From Anticarsia gemmatalis (lineage: Eukaryota; Arthropoda; Insecta; Lepidoptera; Erebidae): a stretch of DNA of 64,000 bases. Both the position numbers and the translations under genes were made by a program. The stretch is taken from the NCBI RefSeq assembly GCF_050436995.1, contig NC_134745.1:2852001-2916000 (forward strand), given 5' to 3'. Positions 1 to 8,610 of the stretch are shown piece after piece (position 1 is the first letter of the stretch; each line of letters starts with the position of its first letter). The notes beneath the pieces are model-generated. The model saw only the letters and a program-made list of their open reading frames with translations, searched no databases and had not been told where the DNA came from.

Positions 1-290
1 CGTCGAAAATTCTGTAAAAAAACTCTCTTAACTTCGTCAATATCGTGGACAAGTTTGTAAAATTTCATGCGATTTATATAGGGTTTACAGAAGTGTACTG
101 GTGACCTAATAAATTGCCCTGTGGTACGCCACTGCGCCCCAAGCGAGTTGTCAAAACGCCAATACACCAAGGGGCTTTCGTTTACTGAAAATTATTGGCT
201 GGACGGTATTTCCGCTATCGAATTCAGGAGATACTTTCGAAGTCGCGTTTCGAGTTCATTGCGAGGATTTATGTGTTTAATAAGTTTATA
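1..290 (-). pseudogene. Decayed LINE reverse-transcriptase fragment, cut by the window edge
   Basis: Read on the minus strand, this stretch gives pieces of a non-LTR reverse transcriptase in more than one frame. Around 190-255 it reads RNELETRLRKYLLNSIAEI, like the region before the palm. Around 100-165 it reads TRLGRSGVPQGNLLG, which matches the conserved SGVPQGSxLGP motif. At 1-75 it reads RMKFYKLVHDIDEVKR, like the stretch just after the catalytic ADD motif. The ADD segment itself is missing, and stops and frame changes separate the pieces, so this is dead. The match to the CR1/Jockey group is by motif only. The rest of the element, if present, lies left of the window. Confidence 0.55.
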
Positions 291-1190
291 GATACTATAG
301 TCTGACAACTTAGTAGAGAATCTTGGCATTTAAGATGTCACTAGTTTATAATTAATAATATAGGTAGGATTAGATAGATATAGCAAACAGCTATATTGCA
401 GTCACTGTTCTAAATTCTAGGTTTTGTAGATCTCCGCTAACCACGAATCTTGCATACAGGGTCTCTACTAAGTTATCGGAATATACTAGCTAAAACAGTG
501 GAGAATTGAGGAGAACTTGTGTTTAATCTATGATTATTTCGAAAGTTTTCGAGAACCTAAGAGCTTATTGTTTCGGGAAACTTCGGGATGTCACTAAGAA
601 ATTATTTGTAGAAACACCTAAAAAATAGACTTTTACATCTTTACGATCTGTAATTCTGAACTAAGGAAGAAGAAATAAAACTTTCTTTCGTTTCCATAAG
701 GTAGTGCATTGACTCTAGATTTATGTGTTTATGTTCATAATAGATTAATTAAAGATAGGAGTGTAATTGTAGTATGCTTTCTGATTTTAAAACATTGTAT
801 TTAATAACTGATTAACGAATTGATATTACACAAAGTTGGACTTACAATCTACTCCGTGTTTAGATCTCATCAAATCAAACATTCCTTACATCATAAGAAG
901 CCAGAACCTACCCACCATTTTTCTGCTTTGCATGATTAACTTCAAAATTTAAGGTTCTTACCTAATGTAGCCCAGAATGCACCAAATCTCACCAAGACTA
1001 GCAGAAAGAACGTCTATGAAAAATGTAGTGTTTACATACCTGAAACAAAAGAATACCAAAATAAGAACAATGAGTACAAAAATCGTTTACAATACACCCT
1101 GTATGCCATATTCTTTCCTAGTATACCTTAATCAACCCAAAATACCCTTTACTAAAGAAATCTAGTCCTGAAAACACGTGAAAACATCAA
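291..1190. other. AT-rich stretch, no gene recognised
   Basis: No coding region, tRNA or known repeat seen. A 62-codon open frame at 977-1165 has no family features and fits chance. The only structure noted is the splice-like motif at 1034-1069. Confidence 0.5.
1034..1069 (-). promoter_or_regulatory. Back-to-back 3'/5' splice-site motif (possible recursive splice point)
   Basis: On the minus strand the sequence reads TATTCTTTTGTTTCAG directly followed by GTATGT, an acceptor abutting a donor with no exon between them. A TACTCAT branch-point-like motif lies about 30 bases upstream. In Drosophila, such motifs mark recursive splicing in very long introns. Chance occurrence is possible because the window has many CAGGT sites. 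This one is weaker than the site at 28,993. Confidence 0.3.
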
Positions 1191-1200
1191 ACCTTCGTAA

Positions 1201-1240
1201 TGACGTCATTCATTCCAGAGAACCTGATTACATGACGTCA
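1201..1240. promoter_or_regulatory. Two perfect CRE palindromes (TGACGTCA)
   Basis: TGACGTCA occurs at 1201-1208 and again at 1233-1240, each preceded by A or CA and spaced 32 bases start to start. This 8-mer is the canonical binding site for CREB/ATF bZIP factors. Two copies within 40 bases of an AT-rich, CpG-poor region suggest an enhancer or promoter element. No gene start can be assigned nearby. Confidence 0.4.
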
Positions 1241-2205
1241 CTGTTAGGGAAAATACCACAATATATGCATTGGGCAATTGGATAGCTCATCACTCACTAA
1301 GAGTGAAGATAACGGTAAAGGAGAGAATAGATTAGATAATAATTAACTTGTCTATTAGAACATAATCTTGTATTGCGATTACAAGGTTTTTGCGTCCGTC
1401 TGTTAGATTTCTTTCTAAAGTTTTGAATAGTCATAAAAATCAGGCGATACGAGGAATTGAAAACTTTATATTACAGGTTATAAGCTGCTACTCCCTACTT
1501 TATACATTTAAACTATGAAATCATCTCTTTGTAGAATTTAGAAATATGTGTCTAATATTTTTTATACCTGACTATTTAATTATACTTTATAATCTTGAGC
1601 TATCTAGGAACAAACTGGCATAATGTCTGAAGATTGCTTCTAGAATTCTTACAAAACATGCATCGCTAAAGTGTAACATAAATTGATTTGTTCGGGACTC
1701 TGATACAACTAAACGCTCTTATGTGTATTTACCTTTAGACGGCAAGTAAAAGGTAAAACTCACCCGTTGTTTATGGTATCCTGCCACCCAATTAACGTTG
1801 AGTGAAAGAGACAAACGACTAATAACAAAGGGTCAGACAGGGACGGAGATATAAACAGATCGTGATCGATGTTTGCGTTTAATGTTGTCTTTGTTTAATT
1901 GTAAGTTACTTCAAGTTGAACGCGATAAACGTGTTAAAAGGATATCGTTGTATTTTACAAAGATTTCTCTTTGATCGTTTAGTGAATATCACTATAGAAA
2001 TTAAACTATAAGTAAGTACTTTAAGTACATAAATTAAGGTAAGTATGGGATCGTCAGGCTTAAAACATACATGACTGAAGACAACTACCACTAAGTAAAT
2101 AATCGAAAGTCGAAAGTTTATAGAACAGCTTTTGACGTAACACACAATGAGAAAATATTATAAATAACAACTTTTTGTACGGGTATCCAAATGAAAACCA
2201 ACGGT
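1241..2205. other. No gene or recognised repeat
   Basis: AT-rich sequence. The 79-codon frame on the minus strand at 1906-2145 has no recognisable domain and is likely chance. Confidence 0.5.
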
Positions 2206-2300
2206 TAAACCCATTAATGTCTCACTGCTGGGCGAGGATCCGCTCCTGAAATAAGGGAGGGGTCAGGCCTTGAGCTCACCACGCTGGCTAAGTGCGGATT
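2206..2300 (-). repeat. SINE/LINE-tail family D copy
   Basis: The minus strand contains the family core: GTGGTG(G/A)-like, then GGCCTGACCCCTCC, a short GGAG inverted repeat, then CCCAGCAGTGAGAC and a GGGTTTAA end. Six other copies lie in this window (15,520; 27,846; 32,162; 34,855; 57,515; 61,285). The CCAGCAGTGGGAC end resembles lepidopteran LINE 3' ends. Copy limits are approximate. Confidence 0.6.
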
Positions 2301-4682
2301 GGCATTATAATCATTAAAATCCTAGCTAATTAATTTTACACAAGAAGTAAGAAATAATGGGTACATGTGCGACTTGACAACCCGTTTCACTTCTCAACGT
2401 TCGGTTTTGTTTCTAATCATACCTATACTACGTGTTACTCAGGTTTTACGCGTCCAATCTTAAAACACAATACGTTATTGTGAAGCTTCAAGCCGCCATT
2501 ATCAACTTGTGGCAAGTGTCAAACAAGAGGCGAATACTTCAGTGTTATATCGATGGAACATTGGTGCTTAAGTCTTTTATATTTCAACGATATTTTGTAT
2601 GTGGCAGCCGTGAATGGAGGCACTTGAAGGTGTTGAGCTTTAAGGGCGATTGGACAACATGTTTGATGGTATGTTGAAGGATATTTTTCAACATACCGAT
2701 GACATGATATTCAAAATACTGGCATTTTTAGTTCATCCAATAAAGTAATCTTGAAAGTTACTTTCACGGTAAGGAATCTGAATATTATATCTGGTGATTT
2801 TTTTACTTATATGTATCTGCAATTATCTTCTGAAAATCACCAGCCAGCAACACAGGTAACTGTTTAAACACGATAATTGAATTTTATTGAGTGAATACGA
2901 AACATTCTTGCATTAAATTTGCTGAAAAATCTTAGCGTTGTATTAAATATTGCAACAACATACCTAAATTAAAACCATTGCCTACCCGTAGGGCAGGCAT
3001 AGACAAATAAAACGCTACTCGCTCGGTTCCCTCCAATTTTTTTTCCGTCATGTCTGTCATTTTTGACATTAAAAAAAGCGCGCGACAGACGGCAAAAGTG
3101 ATTCTTTTTTTTAAACACGCACAGGCGTAATTTCGTTCAGCCACCGCGTTTATCGATTGTCTGTCCCAATGATCGCCATTGGCAACGGAACGCAATTTGT
3201 GAAGCAATTGCAGTGTTGTCCCCAGTTCAATTAGATTCTATTTTGTTTTGTTTTCGGGGTTCGTTCGAGTTTAGGGGAACACGCTACTGCTACTGTCTAC
3301 GTGATAGAAGTCGCTTTCGTTTTTATTTTATTTTTTTAATTGTCAAGTTTAAAAAATTCGTCATTTATAAATTACAAAAATGTTTGCACCTTTTTTTAGA
3401 AAAAAGTTTTGGAGATTCAGGATTCTAGGAGGAGGATTTAGATTTTGATTACATTGTAAACGTACAAATAAATACAAATTATAGTTCAAACTAACTCACA
3501 AATTTTAACTCACTACAGTATGCGAAAAACCAAATGCAGCGTTGTTTCTCCTACAAAACAAACTTGCATAGATAAAATAAAGAAAAAATCAGGTCAGGAA
3601 AGTCCACGTGCAGAATTTCTTGCGGCACTGAAGTTAAATACTTACTTAATGCTATCAAAACGGTTCAGGAAATACTTAGACGTTATTTATATCTAAAAGA
3701 ACGTGAGAATGTTCTAAAAATACTGTTTAAGGCCTTTTTATATACAAAATATTAGTTTTAAAACGAAATTTAGGGCTACTTTATAATTGCAGATTAGGAT
3801 AGTGTTACGGTTTCTGTATGCTAGCTAAAATATATTTCTTATTTATAAGGCTGTATATACATATAAGTAAATAAGCGCGAAATGCAAGCACAATTAATAA
3901 ATAACATTAAAGGAATTCGTATAAAAAAATATATGAAGTTGTTGACAGGTGTCAAAAAACTATTTTTTTCATGCGCCGTAACGTCACATAAAGTTTGACA
4001 TTTGCACGATAGAGCCGAACTTTTACTATCAAAAGTTTGTGATCGCTATTGGCGTATACGATTGACCAAGTGTCAAATTCATCCGTTGACATTGATAGGA
4101 GGTAAATAAGTAAATTGAGTGACTCTCGTTTCGAAGAAAGGATGACGGAAAATTGTTGAGTAAATACTTGAGGAAGATTATTGTCTTTGTACACATATAA
4201 TATTATTGTTTATGTAATAAACAAAGGCCATATGAATTCCCTATATTTACTATCGTATTCCGGAGACTGATCTTTGCACTGATTTTTTAATTTTTCAAAC
4301 ATAAGTTTGTAATGCTAAGATGCTTTTTTATGCAACAAAAAAAACGTTATACTTTAACATAAATAAATGAAATAAAGTAAATTTAAAAAACTCTTTTAAA
4401 ACGAATTCTATAGCAACATCTCACCACTGAACGTAAAATCCTTAATTGGCAGAATATCAGAAGTATGGATGCATTTTTAATTGAACGTAGGTACTTTTAA
4501 ACCTCAAATCATGGAGATGAAAGGGGTTTAATAACATGCCATGTGAGCGATGCCACGGGCTACGTTAGTAAAAAACAAATGTGAAACATTTGAAACATGG
4601 AGTTCAATTTTCCAGCCATATTGGATTCCCTTTTTAAACAACTGTATAGTTTCGTATTTGTTTATTAATTTCTAGTTCAGTA
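2301..4682. other. Gene-free stretch with promoter-like motif clusters
   Basis: No convincing gene. At 3,010-3,260 base composition shifts, with GCGCGC, CGCCATTGGC and several TGACA/TGTCA words next to homopolymer T and A runs, which could be a promoter. At 3,942-4,091, TTGACA and TGTCAA words alternate five times. Open frames here (for example 2,432-2,677; 2,932-3,207; 3,952-4,194) have no domain features. Confidence 0.4.
3942..4091. promoter_or_regulatory. Alternating TTGACA/TGTCAA cluster
   Basis: TTGACA starts at 3942, 3995 and 4086, and TGTCAA at 3950 and 4071, so orientation alternates along 150 bases. A similar but tighter array lies at 7461-7519. The binding factor is unknown to me. 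The cluster may be a promoter or a degenerate inverted-repeat element. Confidence 0.3.
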
Positions 4683-4858
4683 TGTAGCGCGATTCTGTGC
4701 AGTCGGTACTGTCGAGTATCGAAAGTTTGACATTTAGAATGTACTGCCAAAATAATTCCTACGACGCCCGTTAGAGGCACTGATCAGATTTTCATACAAA
4801 ATTTCTCGATGATAAACCGGTTGTCAGTAGTCGATAGTATTAGAGAATATCATCATAG
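4683..4858 (+). mobile_element. Palindromic MITE family E, copy 1
   Basis: Starts TGTAGCGCGATTCT, continues with CAGTCGGTACTGTCGAG and a GTTTGACATTT stretch, then a GTTAGAGGCACTGATCAG core and a TAGTCGATAGT 3' arm. In better copies the end reads GTAGAGAATCGAGCTACTG, the reverse complement of the start. There is no coding capacity. Other copies lie at 20,305; 23,184; 24,549; 40,582; 43,327 and 46,795. The 3' end of this copy is degraded. Confidence 0.7.
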
Positions 4859-4881
4859 TTAGGCATAGTATTTTAAGACTA

Positions 4882-5188
4882 CTACACACATGCCGGCGGC
4901 AATGCCGCCGGGTTCATGCCGAGCGGCTATGCCGCCGGCAATACGAGCCGCCGGCACAAGCCGCACAAAGCCGTCAAGCATCATTCCGGTTGTGACAGTC
5001 ACATAGAACGCACACCACTACCGCTCGAATGCCAGGCACGAACTGAGCCGCGTAACCCGCCGGCACACCCCGGCGGCCATGCCGGCGGTTCCTTTGTGCG
5101 GCAAAGCCGGCGGCTTTGTATGCCGCCGGGTGCACGGCGGCTTGGCCGGCGGCTTACCCGGCGGCCCTGCCGCCGGCACTGTGTGTAG
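4882..5188. mobile_element. Very GC-rich inverted-repeat element (MITE-like)
   Basis: About 307 bases, clearly GC-rich inside AT-rich DNA. The outer ends are inverted: CTACACACA at 4882-4890 and TGTGTGTAG at 5180-5188, followed inward by TGCCGGCGGCA and its complement. Inside, the words GCCGGCGGC and GCCGCCGGC recur about nine times in both orientations, so the DNA can fold many ways; 4893-4911 is a near-perfect 9-bp hairpin. The open frame at 4916-5188 is a by-product of the repeat. I could not see a clear target-site duplication. Confidence 0.7.
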
Positions 5189-5754
5189 GAGCCTTTATAG
5201 TTTCCAATTCAATGTTAATTGAGATGGTTTTACTCAGTTTTTCCGCGATTACATATAAGACAACAAAATAGTTCTACAGCCGAATACTACTGAGTCTTTC
5301 AGAGAGTCTTCATTTTTATCTACAGTTACAAAATAAAACTAGATATTAAACTAACCTGAAACTAATTTCAGTTTTCTTCATTTTAATAAAATTTTAAACA
5401 TGACTGGTTACTTAATTTATAATCACCAAACTAAAATCAACATTATCATGACACATCGCAGTCCATGTTATTCAAACATAGTTAAATAAATAAACGACAC
5501 ATTTCGTGGAACAAGTTTCGCAGGTAAATTAATTTTACTTCCGATCTCCGCACGGGGTTCTCAGAAGCGCACTGACTACTGAAAATCACACAAGTCGTAA
5601 ATTACACTACAAATGTTTATGCTGATTTGTTTCCTAGAATTTGTGGAATATCAACGTGAAATAAACAGTTTGTGGGTCAAATAATTATCATTAGAAGACA
5701 GCTTTTGCAATGATTACATAATATGATCTGTTTTTCCCGAAAACGTTGGCAGAC
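5189..5754. other. No gene or recognised repeat
   Basis: AT-rich spacer between the GC-rich element and the SINE cluster. Nothing supported. Confidence 0.5.
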
Positions 5755-5868
5755 GTTGAAATGTACCCGCGTTTCGCCATTGACAGAGTTAGTCCCATGT
5801 AATAGGGTATGCCATGGTATAGTTACCAAACGAATACTATTGAGAAACAATACCAAATTGTAAAGATA
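5755..5868 (-). mobile_element. SINE family B, 3' half (split by a SINE insertion)
   Basis: The minus strand reads TTTGGTAACTATACCATGG, CCCTATTACATGGGACTAAC, then GTCAATGGCGAAACGCGGG. The same order is seen in copies at 16,110, 35,700 and 50,050. Its 5' half lies at 6150-6245, on the far side of another SINE. Confidence 0.65.
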
Positions 5869-5872
5869 ACTG

Positions 5873-6149
5873 CACGTTTGGCGCAGTGGTTTAAGCGGTC
5901 ACCTCGCCGCAACAATCGTAGCGCCGCGTGTGGTGGGTTCGAATCCCACCCGGGACAAATCTTTGTGTGATGAGCACGAGTATTTGTTCTGAGCCTGGAT
6001 GTTAATGTATCGATATAAGTATATATTTAGAAGTATATAAGTACGTTTATTAGTTATTTGGTTACCATAGTACAAGCTATGCTTAGTTTGGAATCAAATG
6101 ACCGTGTGTGAGTTGTCCTAAAATATTAAAAAATATTTAAAAAAAAAAG
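5873..6149 (+). mobile_element. tRNA-derived SINE (family A), near full length
   Basis: The head has a pol III A box (TGGCGCAGTGGTTTAAGCGG, from 5879) and B box (GGGTTCGAATCCC, 5935-5947). A weak stem-loop (ACAAAT...ATTTGT) follows. A 3' body then runs through GAGCCTGGATGTTAATG and ends in AGTTTGGAATCAAATGACC and GTGTGTGAGTTGTCC, with an A-rich tail to 6149. This is the layout of a lepidopteran tRNA-SINE; it has no coding capacity and needs LINE proteins. It sits inside a minus-strand SINE of family B. Confidence 0.85.
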
Positions 6150-6245
6150 AGTCCAATAGCATTCGGTCCGACTCAGTAATCGAGCCCGGGACCTCCTGGC
6201 TAGCAGTGGTATACATTATCGACCGCTCCACAGAAGCAGACAAAT
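6150..6245 (-). mobile_element. SINE family B, 5' (tRNA-like) half
   Basis: The minus strand reads GAGCGGTCGATAATG, then GGAGGTCCCGGGCTCGATTA (a B-box-like GGGCTCGATTA), then GAGTCGGACCGAATGCTATT. The full copy at 50,050 has the same succession joined directly to the GGTTATTCTCAACGG part, which shows that this half and 5755-5868 were once continuous. Confidence 0.65.
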
Positions 6246-6734
6246 ATACGAGTAATATGAATGGAAAAGCTCAGTTAAATAAGTAACAATGTATTACGAG
6301 TATGTAATGAGTATGTCTTAAACACTTCGCTAAATTGGATCATCAAACCCGGATCCTCTGTTCCATGTTCCGCAACCGCATTGACCGAATCACTGAAACG
6401 GTGAAATTTGATTTATTGACAATTTTCAATTAATTATTTGTGTTAGTATCGCGTTTTGCTAATAGCATGTATATATTTCACTTATTTTGTTTGATTTGTT
6501 TCTGCAGCAATTCCGTCTGTATTAAAAAAATACAAGTATCAAGTGTTTTTTGGGCTATAAATATCGAGTCGTTTCTAGAAAAAATTAGTAATCTGTCAAC
6601 TTTTTCCGTACTTTTTTTGTATTACTTTTTCAATTCAAAGACATATTCGTATTGCTATTAATCAATAATAATTACAAAGATAATGTAAAATTGCTTTGAA
6701 GTTAACAAATAGTATTATTTTTACTGTTTTTATT
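6246..6734. other. AT-rich spacer with a possible tRNA-like relic
   Basis: On the minus strand near 6330-6400 a GGATCCGGGTTTGATGA block resembles a B box, so an older SINE head may be here. Otherwise nothing is supported; the 73-codon frame at 6440-6661 is low complexity. Confidence 0.35.
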
Positions 6735-6907
6735 GACATTATATATCGTACGAAGCACGGAGACGCTGCATTCAAAAACTACAACAGGGAAACCCATCTT
6801 TGGCGTAAGGCCGACGTAGGCATCCGCTAAGAAAGGGGATAAAAGTTTGTATGAAAATTCTGTCCTAAGCCATAAACCACGCGGACGAAGTCGCAGGCAA
6901 AGGCTAG
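6735..6907 (+). mobile_element. Helitron-like non-autonomous element, 3' part
   Basis: The 3' portion reads AAAGGGGATAAAAGTTTGTA, then ACGCGGACGAAGTCGCAGGC, and ends CTAG at 6904-6907 followed by T, as expected for a Helitron 3' end. The same GACGAAGTCGCGGGC ending occurs at 36,640-37,040. The 5' limit is not clear. Confidence 0.55.
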
Positions 6908-6919
6908 TTATAATCTAAA

Positions 6920-7177
6920 CTAGCTGACCCGCGCAACTTCGCTTGCGTCACATAATAGAGATTTGGTCAAAATTTTCCCCGTTTTTGCAACATTTTTCAC
7001 TGGTACTCTGCTCCTATTGTTAGTAGCGTGATGATATATAGCCTATAACCTTCTTCGATAAATGGACTATCTAATACTGAAAGAATTTTTCATATAGGAC
7101 CCGAAGTTACTGAGATTAGCGCGTTCAAACAAACAATCAAACAAACAAACTCTTGAGCTTTATAATATTAGTATAGA
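6920..7177 (-). mobile_element. Non-autonomous Helitron (TC...CTAG), complete
   Basis: On the minus strand it starts TCTATACTAATATTATAAAG at 7177, has a (GTTT)n-like stretch and GAACGCGCTAATCTCAG, and ends GCGCGGGTCAGCTAG at 6920. The flanks are A before TC and T after CTAG, the A|T insertion rule of Helitrons. There is no ORF; Rep/helicase would come from an autonomous relative. Sister copies: 42,704-42,957 and 51,346-51,558. Confidence 0.8.
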
Positions 7178-7181
7178 TAAA

Positions 7182-7216
7182 ACTCAATGGCGGGGTTGAC
7201 AACCCCGCCATTGAGT
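7182..7216. repeat. Perfect 17-bp inverted repeat with one-base centre
   Basis: ACTCAATGGCGGGGTTG at 7182-7198, A at 7199, and the exact reverse complement at 7200-7216. It is GC-rich within AT-rich DNA and lies 4 bases outside the 5' end of the adjacent Helitron. Its role is unknown. Confidence 0.85.
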
Positions 7217-7460
7217 ACACTACTTACGCTACTTTAAATTCCAAAGAAACAATATAAATACTACACATATATACGGCAAAGTGTTTGTGAAGTGAAGTTT
7301 TCTCCGCAAATAACCGGTGTTATCGTTATCTACGTTCAATACCACCTGGGAGTCCCTGGATTTAACAAAGATAAGTCATAATTTTATACCCGCGAACTGA
7401 CAATATATGGAATCACCTATTGACAGATACGATATACCCCCAATAATTCATTTTCGCAAT

Positions 7461-7519
7461 TGTCAAGATCAATTGACACTGTCAAATTTCAATTTGACAA
7501 GTGTCAAACTCAATTGACA
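7461..7519. promoter_or_regulatory. Alternating TGTCAA/TTGACA array upstream of the LINE ORFs
   Basis: TGTCAA starts at 7461, 7480 and 7502, and TTGACA at 7473, 7494 and 7514: six half-sites in strictly alternating orientation within 59 bases, with another TTGACA at 7420. The array ends 75 bases before the ORF1 start codon. This fits an internal promoter or 5' UTR protein-binding array, but it could equally be older host DNA next to the insertion. Confidence 0.4.
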
Positions 7520-7594
7520 GTACCAGTTTTGCATTTGGCATTAAGTTAGTGTTGCCAGAGCTGCAGAAGATTTGGTTTGTGGTAGAATTAAAAT

Positions 7595-8590
7595 ATGTCG
7601 GTGTGCAGCAAATGTAACAAACCAATTAAAGCTAGCGATCTGAAAGCTTGCAGTAAATGTAAAAGCCCCTATCATTACCAATGCCTGGGCATCTCAGCTG
7701 ATAATTTTCTGAAGGAATCAAAAACGTATAAGGCTACATGGAAGTGCATTGATTGCAAAGCAACCGTCAAACAAACTGATCACTTTACTTCACCTGAAAC
7801 ACCTAAACAGGATATTATATCTACGGACACAAACGAGGAACTGAAGCATTATATTGACAAAAAGCTTGAAGAATCTTTTTCACGTCTCCTTAAAGATATC
7901 AGAACCGATTTCACGACAGAAAGCTCTAACACTCGCAGTATAATTCAGGAACTTACAGAGAGCATCAATTTCATGACTGCTCAGTACGAGCAACTTAAGC
8001 ACGACCTGGGCATCAAAACTAAGAAAATTGAAGGCTTGGAGGACGAAAACAATACATTAAAAGCTAAAATAACCGATCTAAGTTATAGACTAGACCAATT
8101 TGAACAGCAGTCTCGAGATTGCAACCTAGAAATTCAATGTGTACCCGAGCATAAGTCAGAGAATATAGGCACCATTGTACGACAACTTGCAACTATAGTG
8201 GGTAATCCCCTGCAAGAACACGAGCTGTTAAACTATCATCGCGTCGCCAAGATAAACCAAGATACCAACAGGCCCCGCAATATTGTAGTAAAACTATCTA
8301 GCCCTCTAGTACGAGACAAAATCATAGCAGCGGCAAAAACCTTCAATAGGGGTCATCAAAACGACAAGCTTAACTCGTCGCATTTGGGTCTTGCAGGCGA
8401 TAAGAAGCCAATCTACGTCTCGGAGCATTTGTCACCGACTAATAAACATTTACACGCAGCTGCTCGCCGAGTCGCAAAGGATAAGAAATTTCAGTTCGTA
8501 TGGGTGCGGAACGGTCGGATCTATATAAAAAAGGACATAAACTCAAATAGTATATTTGTGAAAAACATAGATTCTCTTAGCTCTTTATAA
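7595..8590 (+). CDS. LINE ORF1 protein: PHD finger, coiled coil, FP-like C-terminal domain
   Basis: 331 residues. Residues 4-54 form a C4HC3 zinc finger of PHD type: C4, C7, C19, C22, H27, C30, C51 and C54, with W49 before the last pair. Residues about 130-178 are a leucine- and charge-rich coiled coil (KIEGLEDENNTLKAKITDL). Next comes an RRM-like start (RDCNLEIQCVPE, from about 178). The C-terminal part (about 265-325, FVWVRNGRIYIKKD) resembles the FP25K-like domain known from many LINE ORF1s. Such proteins bind the element's RNA and form a trimeric nucleic-acid chaperone. The ATG at 7595 is the first in frame and directly precedes the first zinc ligands. The following ORF2 is in another frame 20 bases on. 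I see no breaks. Confidence 0.85.
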   Translation: MSVCSKCNKPIKASDLKACSKCKSPYHYQCLGISADNFLKESKTYKATWKCIDCKATVKQTDHFTSPETPKQDIISTDTNEELKHYIDKKLEESFSRLLKDIRTDFTTESSNTRSIIQELTESINFMTAQYEQLKHDLGIKTKKIEGLEDENNTLKAKITDLSYRLDQFEQQSRDCNLEIQCVPEHKSENIGTIVRQLATIVGNPLQEHELLNYHRVAKINQDTNRPRNIVVKLSSPLVRDKIIAAAKTFNRGHQNDKLNSSHLGLAGDKKPIYVSEHLSPTNKHLHAAARRVAKDKKFQFVWVRNGRIYIKKDINSNSIFVKNIDSLSSL

Positions 8591-8610
8591 ATTTAACTGT
8601 AACTCAGTCA

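Noticed and set aside
4916..5188. 90-codon Arg/Pro/His-rich frame
   Set aside because: Its sequence is dictated by the GCCGGCGGC repeats of the GC-rich element.
5873..5950. Possible true tRNA gene (good A and B boxes)
   Set aside because: No acceptor-stem pairing is evident, and the sequence continues into a SINE body with an A-rich tail.
7195..7330. Target-site duplication for the intact LINE (imperfect match of TCTACGTTCAATACC near 7330 to the 3' flank)
   Set aside because: The match has several differences, whereas a young element should have an exact duplication.
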